A stretch of 43,664 nt of DNA, from the NCBI GenBank assembly GCA_016795505.1, contig JAEUHH010000039.1, positions 1-43,664 on the forward strand, read 5' to 3'. Origin of the DNA: Verrucomicrobiales bacterium. Lineage in GTDB: Bacteria; Verrucomicrobiota; Verrucomicrobiia; Verrucomicrobiales; DEV007. The notes under the pieces are model-generated. The model worked only from the letters and a program-made list of their open reading frames with translations, was not told the DNA's origin and did not search any database. Every line of letters begins with the position of its first letter. The stretch's first letter is position 1. Shown in pieces: positions 16,619 to 25,068 of this stretch. The position numbers were made by a program, and so were the translations under genes.

Positions 16619-17962
16619 TCACTGCATCGGCAACTTCAATTCCACCCGCTGCCCGCCCCGCAGCACCACCGCCGGCAGTTGCGCCGGCTTCAGATGCTTT
16701 TGCAGCAGTGTGCCGATGAACTCGCTCTCCGTCATCCGCCCGGTCAGGCCGTCCACCTCCACGATCACATCATCCTTTTGAAATCCGTTCCGCTTCGCCG
16801 CCGCGTGTTTGCCGAACTGCCCCACGCCCACCGCCAGCAACGCCAGTTGATCCGGCTTCAGGCCCCGCTTCCGCCGCTCCTCGTCCGACAAATCTTCCAG
16901 CTTCAGCCCGCCGCCAGCCATCGCCCGCATCGGCCAGGTGCCCACCCGGCGGGAAATGTCCGACTTTGTCCGCCAGCCATCCGGGAGTAAAAGCGTCAGC
17001 CGTTGCTGGTTCCCCCCGCGATCCACCACCGCCTCCAGCGTGCCCGCATCCGGCGCCCGGTGCAGCGCCCAGGCCACATCGGCCACCGACACCGGCGGCT
17101 GGCCGCCTAGACTCGCCAGTTCGTCGCCCGCCACGAATCCCGCCGCCGCCGCCATCGATCCCGGCGCCACCGCCGTCACCCGCGCCCGGCTGTCCGTCCC
17201 CAGACTGAGCCCGATCGTCTCCGGCATCGGCATCGGATAGATCAGGTCCAGCGGGATCGGCAGCCCCCGGTCGCGATAGTGGGAGCGGAACGCATCGCCC
17301 ACCATGTGGCAGTGCACACAGCTCTGCACCACCTTCCCCTCCCAATCCAGCTCCCGCTCATACTTCGCCGCCAGCGTCGGGATCTCCACTGGCACCTGAA
17401 ACGGCGCCGGCCCACCCTGCTTGCCCACCAGCGCCGCCCGGTTCGCCGGATAGCCCCGGTGGATCTCCAGCACCGCCTCCATCGCCACCCGAAAACCCGC
17501 CGTCGAGCGGTCCGCCGAGTCCTTCTGGTGCGTCCACGAGCCGAAACGCCCATACACCGTCCCGTCGCCATTGAAAAACAGCGTCGACAGCGACAAGTCG
17601 TAGTCGAACTGGAACCGCTGCAGGTCCAGCGCGTTCGCATTGATCACCCGCACACAGACGAACTGATCCAGCAGTCCCTCCAGGCCTTTCCCCTCCAGGA
17701 TGCCCGCGTCGATGCCCATGCACGACACACACGGCACACAGCGCAGCACCACCAGCAGCGGCTTCCCCGTGCGTTTCGCCTCCGCAAAGCCCTGATCCAC
17801 ATCATTGTAAAGCCAACGCGCATCCGCCTCCATCTTGGCCCGGTCCTGCCGCACCGCGCCCTCCCGGTCCTTCACCGTCTCCCCCCACACCGGCCAGACG
17901 GCCAGCAGGCCGGCCAGCCAACAAAGTCCCGATTGCATCCGTAGGTTCCGTTTCATGAGCAT
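16619..17962 (-). CDS. Exported thioredoxin-like / CxxCH / PDZ protein
   Basis: A 447-residue protein with an N-terminal signal (CWLAGLLAVWPVWG). Residues about 45-170 are thioredoxin-like, of the thioredoxin_7 kind, with CVPCVSC (Cys 75, 78 and 81) where a redox pair is expected and PLLVVLRC before it. At residues 215-219 lies CVHCH, a haem c or metal-type site. PDZ-like segments follow: SLGTDSRARVTAVAPGSMAA with GFVAGDELASLGGQP at about 245-300, and NGFQKDDVIVEVDGLTG near 395. Planctomycetes and verrucomicrobia encode proteins of this mixed type with no tested function. A periplasmic redox or folding role is the plain inference. The cupin gene overlaps or abuts its stop. The three-Cys cluster differs from a simple CxxC. 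Confidence 0.82.
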   Translation of the reverse strand: MLMKRNLRMQSGLCWLAGLLAVWPVWGETVKDREGAVRQDRAKMEADARWLYNDVDQGFAEAKRTGKPLLVVLRCVPCVSCMGIDAGILEGKGLEGLLDQFVCVRVINANALDLQRFQFDYDLSLSTLFFNGDGTVYGRFGSWTHQKDSADRSTAGFRVAMEAVLEIHRGYPANRAALVGKQGGPAPFQVPVEIPTLAAKYERELDWEGKVVQSCVHCHMVGDAFRSHYRDRGLPIPLDLIYPMPMPETIGLSLGTDSRARVTAVAPGSMAAAAGFVAGDELASLGGQPPVSVADVAWALHRAPDAGTLEAVVDRGGNQQRLTLLLPDGWRTKSDISRRVGTWPMRAMAGGGLKLEDLSDEERRKRGLKPDQLALLAVGVGQFGKHAAAKRNGFQKDDVIVEVDGLTGRMTESEFIGTLLQKHLKPAQLPAVVLRGGQRVELKLPMQ

Positions 17963-18100
17963 GCCAGGTAAAAGTGGTGAAAACCGGGATCGCCATCGAT
18001 CCCACCTTTTCGCGCCTTTCTATCAAAACGCCCCGATTCGTCAAGCCCTCGCCGAACGGGCGACTCGTCCCGCATCCCGCCGCCGCCGGGCCGATTTTCC

Positions 18101-18149
18101 GATGAAACCCTGTTTGATCGGCGATCATACCCTGTTTGATCAGAAACGG
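18101..18149 (+). repeat. Dispersed 49-bp intergenic repeat, copy A
   Basis: Two ACCCTGT blocks flank a TGATCG-G-CGATCA palindrome, and the copy ends TTTGATCAGAAA. Closely similar copies lie at 42332-42380 on the plus strand and 35291-35339 on the minus strand. This copy is in the spacer between the start of the thioredoxin/PDZ gene and the end of the DUF2199 gene. Confidence 0.75.
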
Positions 18150-18261
18150 TCCGATCCCCGGAAAGCGCGGAACAAGGTCTCTCACCTCGCTTTTGCCTTT
18201 TTCGGGGATTTCTGCTCATCCAGCGCAAACGACTCGGCTCAGTCGCTGAGCAGTTGCCTGT

Positions 18262-18756
18262 TCAAGAATGAATAATCTGATGGACGATCTGACGCCATCG
18301 ATCCTCGGTAATACCTTGGTGTTGATCGATCGCCAGACGATGTCCGGTGGGCTCAACCGTAAAAAGAGGAGTAAAGCCCGGCGGGCGTGACTGCACGGAG
18401 AGCTTCAGATGAATGGTACTGGGATAGACGAAAATAGGACTGCATAACCAGCCAAAGTATGGAGGGTCAGCGTCTCGGTCCGCCTCGTTCCAACGATCAC
18501 ACAAGTGGGTGAAGCTCGCTCCGCTGAGCGAAGCCCAAACGGAAAATGACAAGGGCTGCTCTCGACCATGAATGGGGATCTCGATGTGGCCCCGGACAAA
18601 AAAGTGTTCCTCGTCTACGACACACAGATCTTCGGTCAGTGCCACCCGGGAATCGAACTCATCCTCCGGCACGAACGAAGGCCACGGAGCAGCTATGGCG
18701 AAGCAATCGGGTAGATCACCATGCTCTTCATCACAAATCTGGCACTTCCAAGACAT
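18262..18756 (-). CDS. DUF2199 protein
   Basis: A 164-residue cytoplasmic protein of the DUF2199 family. It begins with the family's short zinc-ribbon-like CQICDEEHGDLP, then DSRVALTEDLCVVDEEHFFV and RGHIEIPIHGREQPLSFSVW, both typical. The end, GHRLAIDQHQGITEDRW, is also conserved in type. Function is unknown. Only two Cys are close together, so the metal site, if any, needs His or Asp partners. It is a single gene on the minus strand, divergent from the protease gene at 19022 with a 265-bp gap, and its GC content looks somewhat lower than that of its neighbours, which may reflect transfer. Confidence 0.85.
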   Translation of the reverse strand: MSWKCQICDEEHGDLPDCFAIAAPWPSFVPEDEFDSRVALTEDLCVVDEEHFFVRGHIEIPIHGREQPLSFSVWASLSGASFTHLCDRWNEADRDADPPYFGWLCSPIFVYPSTIHLKLSVQSRPPGFTPLFTVEPTGHRLAIDQHQGITEDRWRQIVHQIIHS

Positions 18757-19021
18757 GGTTGGGCGGGAAGAGTCGGTTCGTTACGATGTGTCAGACCCTA
18801 CCGTCTCCCCAAAAAACCGGTCAAGCCAAAACATCTCCGCACTCCCGGCCACCCACCATCGCCCCCATCCCGCGCTGCCGCCTTGCCCCTCCGCGGCCCA
18901 TTCATCCGTTTCCGGGTCCTGGACGGCGAAAGCCGCGGGCAGACCGGCTGGCTGGCGTCAAAAAGTCCACCTGCCCCTTTACCTTTTCCCCCATTCCCTG
19001 CATGCTATCGGCATTGCCCCT

Positions 19022-21262
19022 ATGAAGCAGCAGCCGACGCGATCCGTTCCCCGTGGCCTTGCCGCCATCGTTTTTGCCTGTCTCCTTGCGATCGCGCCAG
19101 TCTCCGGACGAGCCGACCTCAATCCCGATGGCCTGCGGCAGATCGACCAGCGCATCCAGTCGGTCACCCGTGCCGCCCTGCCCTGCACGGTCGCGCTGAT
19201 CCCCGGCGGACCGGCGAAGGAATACGGCACCGGCAGCGGGGTCGTGGTGAGCCCCGACGGTCTCATCCTCACCGCCGCTCACGTCACCATGGGCATGGGC
19301 GAGAAGGTCATCGTCATTTTCCCCGATGGCAAGCGCGCCAAGGGCAAGGTCCTCGGCATGGATTACACCCGCGACTCGGGCATGGTGCAGATCACTGATC
19401 CCGGGACCTATCCGCATGTGCCAGTCGGCGACTCCACCGGCCTCCAGCCCGACGACTGGTGCCTCGCCCTCGGTCACAGCGGTGGCTTCGATCCCCAGCG
19501 CACCCCGCCGGTGCGGCTCGGCCGGGTGATCCAGCACGATCCCGCCGGCTTTCTCATGACGGACTCCACCCTGATCGGCGGCGACTCGGGCGGCCCGCTG
19601 TTCGACCTCGACGGGCGGGTCATCGGCATCCATTCGAACATCGGATTCTCCCTTTCGCAGAACAACCACGTGCCCATCGCCGCCTTCCACCAGCACTGGG
19701 ACCGGCTAAAGGCTGGCGAGCGCTTCGGCGGCGATACGCCGGACAGCCTGCTGCGCCATCCCGATCTGCCGCCTCCCGACCGGGAGAAAAAAGGGAAAGC
19801 CAAGGGCAAGGGCCGGGGTAAAGGCGACGAAAAGGGCAAACCAGACGCCCCATCCGGCAAGAAATCCCCCGATCCCGATGCCGCACCCGATCCATCGGAC
19901 GATGCCGATGCGAAGAAGCCCGCGCCCGCTGATCGGCCGCCGGTCGATCCCGCCACGAAGCAAAAGCAACTCGACGCCTTTGAGCGCAAACTCCGCGAGT
20001 CCATCGAGAGTGGCGAATTCCAGATGACGCCGGCCGATGTCGACATTTTCGAGTCGCCCGAGGACTTCAAGGCCTTCATGGACCGGTTCAAAAAATCCCT
20101 CAAGCCCTCCGAGCGCCGCGCCCTGAACGATCTCGTCCGTCCGCCCACCGCGCCGCCCGCCATCCGGCCCGGGGCCTACGATCCCGACCAGCCGCTCGAT
20201 GTCGGTGACCCGATGATCCGCGCCGTCCTCGACGCCCTGCGGCCGAGTGTCTCCACGGCCTCGCAGGCGACCCACCTCGTCTTTCGCGGCGACCAGTGGC
20301 GCAGCCTCTGCACCGTGGTCCATCCCGACGGCTTTGCCGTGACCAAGGCCAGCGAGATCGAGTTGCGCCCCGGCACCGCCCCCGGCGATGCGGAACCGCT
20401 CACCGTGATGCTTTCCAAAGACCGGCAGGTCCCCGCTGAGATCCTGCAAACCTTCCCGAAGCACGACCTCGCCCTGATCCGGCTCCAGGGCGTCGAGCGC
20501 CTGCCCGCCGTGTCCTGGGCCAGCACCGGCAGCGAGAGCGACGGCGCGCCGGCCCTGCCGCTGGGCGGCCTGATCGGCGCCGCCGGCTCGGGTCCCGATG
20601 CCGTGGCCATCGGAGTCGTCAGCGTACAGCCCCGCAGCCTCGCCGGCGAGAGTGGCGGCTTCCTCGCCATCGGCACCGCTTCGCACGAGGACGGTGTGCT
20701 CGTCACCATGGTCATGCCCGGCGGAGCCGCTGCCAAGGCCGGGATCAAGAAAGGCGATGTCATCCTGTCCGTCGACGGCACCCCCTGCGACGAACCCGAG
20801 ACGCTGATCAGCAAAGTGAAAGGCACCGATCCCGGCAAGGCGATCAACGTCGAATACCGCCGCGAACAGACCGTCGTGACCGTGAAAGTCACCCTCGGCG
20901 ACCGCAGCAGTCTCGACACGATGGTGGGCGATCCCAACGCCAAGATGAACCGCATGGGCACGGATGTCAGCGAGCGCCGCACCGGCTACGAGCGCGCCCT
21001 CCAGACCGACCTGCCCATCCGCCCGCAGGAGTGCGGCGGCCCGGTGGTCGACCTCGCCGGCCGCGTGCTCGGCCTGACCATCGCGCGCGCCGGTCGCACC
21101 GCCACCTACGCGCTGCTTGCCGATGACGTGCGACGCCTCGTAGACCCGGAGATTGCCAAACGACGCGCCGCCGAGCCCCCGCGCCCGGCTTTGCCTGAGC
21201 CAAGCGGCGCCCCTGCCAAGCCAAACCGCCCTCCGCTCGGCCTGCCCGGCTTGGTGCAGTGA
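19022..21262 (+). CDS. Trypsin-like protease with a second, degenerate protease domain containing a PDZ insert
   Basis: A 746-residue exported protein. After a signal peptide, residues about 45-240 form a trypsin-like domain of the DegP type with all three catalytic residues: His87 in LTAAHV, Asp118 in YTRDSG and Ser189 in GGDSGGP. A Lys/Gly/Asp/Pro linker spans 250-315. A second protease-like domain starts near 415. It has TKASEI in place of TAAHV, keeps HDLALIRL (Asp482), and ends with QECGGPVVDLAGRVLGL (670-686), where Cys671 takes the Ser position. A PDZ domain at about 555-630 (VTMVMPGGAAAKAGIKKGDV) lies between the halves of this second domain. The start at 19022 gives the signal peptide; the longer open frame upstream does not. 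It could be a periplasmic quality-control protease with a peptide-binding pseudo-enzyme arm. Confidence 0.88.
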   Translation: MKQQPTRSVPRGLAAIVFACLLAIAPVSGRADLNPDGLRQIDQRIQSVTRAALPCTVALIPGGPAKEYGTGSGVVVSPDGLILTAAHVTMGMGEKVIVIFPDGKRAKGKVLGMDYTRDSGMVQITDPGTYPHVPVGDSTGLQPDDWCLALGHSGGFDPQRTPPVRLGRVIQHDPAGFLMTDSTLIGGDSGGPLFDLDGRVIGIHSNIGFSLSQNNHVPIAAFHQHWDRLKAGERFGGDTPDSLLRHPDLPPPDREKKGKAKGKGRGKGDEKGKPDAPSGKKSPDPDAAPDPSDDADAKKPAPADRPPVDPATKQKQLDAFERKLRESIESGEFQMTPADVDIFESPEDFKAFMDRFKKSLKPSERRALNDLVRPPTAPPAIRPGAYDPDQPLDVGDPMIRAVLDALRPSVSTASQATHLVFRGDQWRSLCTVVHPDGFAVTKASEIELRPGTAPGDAEPLTVMLSKDRQVPAEILQTFPKHDLALIRLQGVERLPAVSWASTGSESDGAPALPLGGLIGAAGSGPDAVAIGVVSVQPRSLAGESGGFLAIGTASHEDGVLVTMVMPGGAAAKAGIKKGDVILSVDGTPCDEPETLISKVKGTDPGKAINVEYRREQTVVTVKVTLGDRSSLDTMVGDPNAKMNRMGTDVSERRTGYERALQTDLPIRPQECGGPVVDLAGRVLGLTIARAGRTATYALLADDVRRLVDPEIAKRRAAEPPRPALPEPSGAPAKPNRPPLGLPGLVQ

Positions 21263-21482
21263 TTTGTGGCCTTCGGAATACCGGGAGCCTGCCCGGTCCG
21301 CAACGGCACGGCATTTTCCCTACGCCGCAGCCGATCGCCGCGAAAAGGGTATGAGAAATGCGGACTGGAGGGAAATGCCACGGACGACTCCATACCGCCC
21401 CGGCATTCCGGGATTTTCCAGCCTTTCTGCCCGCAATAGCCGATCGCCGAAAGGCGAAATTCTGCTAGTAAATATTAAAATT

Positions 21483-21511
21483 TTGACATTCCGAAATAAA
21501 GTCGATATGAT
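21483..21511 (+). promoter_or_regulatory. Near-consensus sigma-70 promoter
   Basis: TTGACA (21483-21488, 6 of 6) and TATGAT (21506-21511, 5 of 6) are separated by the ideal 17 bases, in an AT-rich patch just downstream of the protease gene. Transcription would start near 21518, 42 bases before the ATG at 21560. It is the best promoter match that I see in the window. Confidence 0.75.
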
Positions 21512-21559
21512 GTGACCGTTGTAAATAGCCACGATTTTTCAGCTGTTTCCCGACTTTCC

Positions 21560-21787
21560 ATGAAGCGCTCTCAGATCCACCTTGCCCCCCCAAAAGCCGT
21601 CATGGCGCGGGTTCCGGATCTCGCTCCGGCGGGCTTGGTGGAAATGCGGTGCCCGGATCACTGGCTGGCGCACACGGAGCAAGCCACCGTCCTGCCGGTC
21701 CGGCAATCGCCCCAGGCGCCGCTGGCTTTGTGGCTGGCGCTTTCCACGGGCAGCCTCGTGGCCCTGGGCTGGCTGGCTTTGGCTTGA
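21560..21787 (+). CDS. Small protein with C-terminal membrane helix
   Basis: A 75-residue open frame starting MKRSQIHLAPPKAVMARV and ending with a hydrophobic segment, APLALWLALSTGSLVALGWL, likely a tail-anchor helix. It lies directly behind an excellent promoter whose expected start point falls between the upstream in-frame GTG (21512) and this ATG, which is why 21560 was chosen. The ribosome-binding site is weak. I do not recognise a family. It precedes the altronate dehydratase gene by 78 bp on the same strand, so the promoter may serve that gene too, and the ORF could be no more than leader sequence. The Cys-containing middle (VEMRCPDHWLAHTEQA) has no known motif. Confidence 0.5.
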   Translation: MKRSQIHLAPPKAVMARVPDLAPAGLVEMRCPDHWLAHTEQATVLPVRQSPQAPLALWLALSTGSLVALGWLALA

Positions 21788-21865
21788 TTTCTCCCCCGGC
21801 CCTTGCCCATAGCAGGCCTTGCGCCCGTCTCCGCCGCCGCTATCGTCGTGCGCGAAAGCTCACGC

Positions 21866-23518
21866 ATGACGAACGCCATCACTCTCGACTCCCGCGACGA
21901 TCTCGCCGTCGCCCTCCGCGATCTGCCCTCCGGCTCGGCCATCACGGTCAACGGAGTGTCGGTCACCCTGCCGGAAACCATTCCCGCCAAGCAGAAATTC
22001 GCCCTGCGCCCGTTCGCACCCGGGGATCTGGCCACCATGTATGGAGTGCTCGTCGGTGAGGCCACGGCCGCCATCCCGCTCGGTGGCCTGATCACGACGG
22101 CGAACCTCACCCACCGTTCGTCGGAATACTCGGTGACCGGCCGCCCGGCCTTCCATTGGCAGGCGCCGGACGCCAGTGCCTGGATGGGACGGACTTTTGA
22201 CGGGTTCGCCCGGTCTGGCGGCTCGTTCGGAACCGCCAACCACTGGATCGTGATCCCGCTGGTGTTTTGTGAGAACCGGAACCTGATCATGATGCGCGAG
22301 GCTCTGGAGCGAGCCCTCGGCCAGGCCAAAGCCACTCCCTACGAGCGTTTCACCCGTCGGCTGGCCGATCTGCAACGCTCCGGTGCTTCCCGCGATGCCA
22401 TCCTCGCGGCCGCCATCGCCGATGATGACCGGGCCGACCGTCCGGACCGCCTTTTCCCGAATATCGACGGAGTGAAATTCCTCCTCCACGGTCTCGGCTG
22501 CGGCGGGACCAAGGACGATGCACGCACCCTCTGCGGTCTGCTGGCCGGCTACGTCACCCATCCCAACGTGGTGGGAGCCACCGTGCTGAGCCTCGGTTGC
22601 CAACACGCCCAGGTGTCCATCCTCCAGGAGGAAATCGCCCGCCGGACCCCGCATTTGGACAAACCCCTGCTGATTTTCGAGCAGCAAAAATGGCCCAGCG
22701 AAGAGCGCATGCTGGAGGCCGCCCTGCGCGAGACCTTCGCCGCTCTGGCCGACGCGAATCGCCTCACCCGCCAGCCGGCTCCTCTGTCGAAGCTCGTCTT
22801 TGGAGTCGAATGCGGCGGCAGCGATGGCTTTTCCGGCATTTCCGCCAATCCGGTCATCGGCCGCACCGCCGACCTGATCGTGGCACTGGGCGGCGGCGCG
22901 ATCTTGTCCGAATTCCCCGAACTGTGCGGCGTCGAGCAGGAGTTGGTGAACCGCTGCGTGTCCGACGAAGCCGCCGCGCGCTTCGCCGCCCTGATGCGGT
23001 CCTACTCCCGCGCCGCGGAGGCCGTGGGGGCCGGCTTTGATCAAAACCCCAGTCCGGGGAACATCCGCGACGGCCTGATCACCGACGCCATCAAGTCCGC
23101 GGGCGCCGCCAAAAAGGGCGGCACCTCCCCGATCGTCGAGGTGCTCGACTACCCGGAGAAAGTCACCCGGCCCGGCCTTTCCCTGCTCTGCACTCCCGGC
23201 GGAGACGTGGAGTCCACCACGGCGCTGGCCGGCGCCCATGCGAACCTCATGTTTTTCTCCACTGGTTTGGGCACGCCAACCGGCAATCCCATCGTCCCGG
23301 TCGTCAAAGTCTCCACCAACACGGAAATGGCGACGCGCCTCTCCGATCTGATCGACTTCGACACCGGACCGGTGATCCGCGGCGAGGCTTCGGTGGAGGA
23401 TCTCGGCGGTCGGCTGTTGGATCTGGCCATCGAGGTGGCTTCCGGCCGTCAGCTCACGAAGGCACAGGTCCTCGGGCAGGACGACTTCCTGCCCTGGAAG
23501 CGCGGCGTCTCGCTCTGA
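21866..23518 (+). CDS. uxaA: Altronate dehydratase
   Basis: A 550-residue protein of the UxaA family. The N-terminal SAF domain covers about residues 1-100 (KFALRPFAPGDLATMYGVLV). The catalytic C-terminal region includes NHWIVIPLVFCENRN, FLLHGLGCGGTKDDARTLCG, GATVLSLGCQHAQVS, FGVECGGSDGFSGISANPVI, and near the end NLMFFSTGLGTPTGNPI. UxaA dehydrates D-altronate to 2-keto-3-deoxygluconate in galacturonate breakdown and uses iron or manganese. No uxaB, uxaC or kdg genes are in the window, so another sugar acid is possible. The start at 21866 fits the SAF N-terminus; the longer frame from 21803 is unsupported. It is downstream of the strong promoter at 21483. Confidence 0.9.
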   Translation: MTNAITLDSRDDLAVALRDLPSGSAITVNGVSVTLPETIPAKQKFALRPFAPGDLATMYGVLVGEATAAIPLGGLITTANLTHRSSEYSVTGRPAFHWQAPDASAWMGRTFDGFARSGGSFGTANHWIVIPLVFCENRNLIMMREALERALGQAKATPYERFTRRLADLQRSGASRDAILAAAIADDDRADRPDRLFPNIDGVKFLLHGLGCGGTKDDARTLCGLLAGYVTHPNVVGATVLSLGCQHAQVSILQEEIARRTPHLDKPLLIFEQQKWPSEERMLEAALRETFAALADANRLTRQPAPLSKLVFGVECGGSDGFSGISANPVIGRTADLIVALGGGAILSEFPELCGVEQELVNRCVSDEAAARFAALMRSYSRAAEAVGAGFDQNPSPGNIRDGLITDAIKSAGAAKKGGTSPIVEVLDYPEKVTRPGLSLLCTPGGDVESTTALAGAHANLMFFSTGLGTPTGNPIVPVVKVSTNTEMATRLSDLIDFDTGPVIRGEASVEDLGGRLLDLAIEVASGRQLTKAQVLGQDDFLPWKRGVSL

Positions 23519-23589
23519 CCCGGGGGCCGTTGCATTGGCGCCCGACCCGCGCTTCATTGACCAAGTCATTCCCCCCCGCCCTTTCTGCC

Positions 23590-23970
23590 ATGTCACTCAC
23601 GACACCCACTCCGGCCGTCAATTTCAAGATCGGCAACGAAACCCTGATCAAGGTGCTCGACGGCGCCGCCCAGCGCCTGCGCTCGCTCCTCAAGCGCCAG
23701 GGCCGCCTCGACACGGGCGCCCTGCGCATCGCCGTGGTCGGCGGGGGCTGCTCGGGCCTGCAATATAAAATGGATCTCGTCGATGGCCCGGCCAACCGCG
23801 ACATTCTGGTCGAATCGAACGCCGTGCGGGTCGTCATCGACCCGAAGAGCGCGCTCTTTGTCACGGGCTCCCAACTCGATTACAGCGACGACCTGCAGCA
23901 GGGCGGTTTCAAGGTGACCAATCCCAACGCCGTCGTCACCTGCTCTTGTGGCGAAAGTTTCGCCGCCTGA
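23590..23970 (+). CDS. A-type iron-sulfur carrier (IscA/ErpA-like)
   Basis: A 126-residue protein of the HesB/IscA family. The three cluster-binding Cys are in VVGGGCSGLQYKMDL and, near the C-terminus, CSCGES. The strand VIDPKSALFVTGSQLDYSDD is typical. These carriers receive Fe-S clusters from a scaffold and deliver them to apo-proteins. The start at 23590 removes about 20 residues of the open frame that have no counterpart in the family. An HscB-like gene follows after 18 bp, supporting a role in cluster biogenesis. No IscS, IscU or HscA gene is nearby. The altronate dehydratase immediately upstream may itself need iron, though this link is inference. Confidence 0.9.
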   Translation: MSLTTPTPAVNFKIGNETLIKVLDGAAQRLRSLLKRQGRLDTGALRIAVVGGGCSGLQYKMDLVDGPANRDILVESNAVRVVIDPKSALFVTGSQLDYSDDLQQGGFKVTNPNAVVTCSCGESFAA

Positions 23971-23988
23971 TCGCGTCCGATTTCCCCC

Positions 23989-24567
23989 ATGGATGCCGAT
24001 CCCTTCGATGCCTACCGGGTGCTGGACCTACCCGGACTGCTGGACATCGACGAGGCGCGCGTGGAGGCCGCCTGGCAGCGGCTCAGCCGGGAAGCCCATC
24101 CCGATGTCGCCGGCGGAGACACGGACCGCGCGGCGAGCATCAATCGCGCCCGCGACCTGCTGGCCTCGCCCGCCTCACGACTGCGGCACTGGCTGGAGCG
24201 ACACGGCGTGAGCGTGCCCCGGCAGAGCCCGATCGACGGGGATCTCATGACTCTTTTCTCGGAAGTCGGCGAGACCCTGCGGCAGGCCGACGACCTCCTC
24301 GCAAAACGCGCCGCCGCCACCACCCACCTGAGCCGGGCGCTGCTCGCCGCCCCCGAGATGGCCGCCCAACAGGCCATCCAGAGCCGGCTCGCCCGGCTCC
24401 GCGCCGAGTCGGAAGCGGTCCGTGATCGATTTGCCGACCATGAACGCGATTGGAACGAACGCCAGGATGCCCGGGCCGCACTGGCCGACCTCGCCCGGCT
24501 CGGCTTTCTGGAAAAGTGGGAACAGCAGTGCCGCGACAGTTTGCTGCGCCTGCTCGTCCCCGGGTGA
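23989..24567 (+). CDS. hscB: HscB-like J-domain co-chaperone
   Basis: A 192-residue protein. The J-domain (residues about 5-70) has the required HPD at 37-39 in REAHPDVAGGD, followed by INRARDLLASPASRLRHWLE. The C-terminal half is a helical bundle (DGDLMTLFSEVGETLRQADD, LARLGFLEKWEQQC), as in HscB, the co-chaperone that brings the IscU scaffold to the Hsp70 HscA for cluster transfer. No N-terminal zinc domain is present. It starts 18 bp after the A-type carrier gene, which is the main support for naming it HscB and not a generic DnaJ-like protein. Confidence 0.8.
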   Translation: MDADPFDAYRVLDLPGLLDIDEARVEAAWQRLSREAHPDVAGGDTDRAASINRARDLLASPASRLRHWLERHGVSVPRQSPIDGDLMTLFSEVGETLRQADDLLAKRAAATTHLSRALLAAPEMAAQQAIQSRLARLRAESEAVRDRFADHERDWNERQDARAALADLARLGFLEKWEQQCRDSLLRLLVPG

Positions 24568-24625
24568 GGTCCGGTCGCGCTATTTCCTTGCGCCCAGAGC
24601 GGTTTTCGCCCACAGAAACGGTGCC

Positions 24626-24964
24626 ATGTCTGCCTCCGAACGCATCAAACGCCGCCTCGATCGCCGCCGCGAAGCCTCCGCCCAGGAGGATCGTGCCAAT
24701 CGCCTCCTCTTCATCGGCATCATCGCCGCTTTCGTGATCGCCATCGGCTATATCCTCTTCAAAAACTATCTCGACTCCGGCCCGGTCGATCTCAATCGCG
24801 CCTCCGCCGCCAAACTCGAAACACTGCCCGGCGTCGGCCCCGACACCGCACAGGCCATCATCAAGGCCAGGCCGTTCACCACCGTTGACGACCTGCAAAA
24901 GGTCAAAGGCATCGGCCCGGTGACACTCGACAAATTACGGCCCCGCGTGACCGTGGGCGATTGA
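24626..24964 (+). CDS. Helix-hairpin-helix membrane protein (ComEA-like)
   Basis: A 112-residue protein. A basic N-terminus (ERIKRRLDRRREASAQEDRA) precedes one transmembrane helix, LLFIGIIAAFVIAIGYILF, at about residues 28-46. A ComEA-type helix-hairpin-helix pair follows: VDLNRASAAKLETLPGVGPD and FTTVDDLQKVKGIGPVTLDK. This fold binds double-stranded DNA without sequence preference; ComEA does so in natural transformation. The positively charged side would face the cytoplasm and place the HhH domain outside. No other competence genes are in the window. The start at 24626 fits the compact layout; the longer frame from 24422 overlaps hscB. Confidence 0.85.
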   Translation: MSASERIKRRLDRRREASAQEDRANRLLFIGIIAAFVIAIGYILFKNYLDSGPVDLNRASAAKLETLPGVGPDTAQAIIKARPFTTVDDLQKVKGIGPVTLDKLRPRVTVGD

Positions 24965-25068
24965 TGGCCGAGCCGCGCATTTCTTGCCATTCCATCGTCG
25001 CATCGGGCTCCCGGATTGAATCAGGGGCGGGAAATTTGTAGATTTTCCGACCGTCCCGAGCCAACCCC

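Noticed and set aside
21280-21297. ACCGGG/CCCGGT hairpin after the protease gene as a terminator
   Set aside because: The stem is only six base pairs and no T-run follows, so it is not listed as a terminator.
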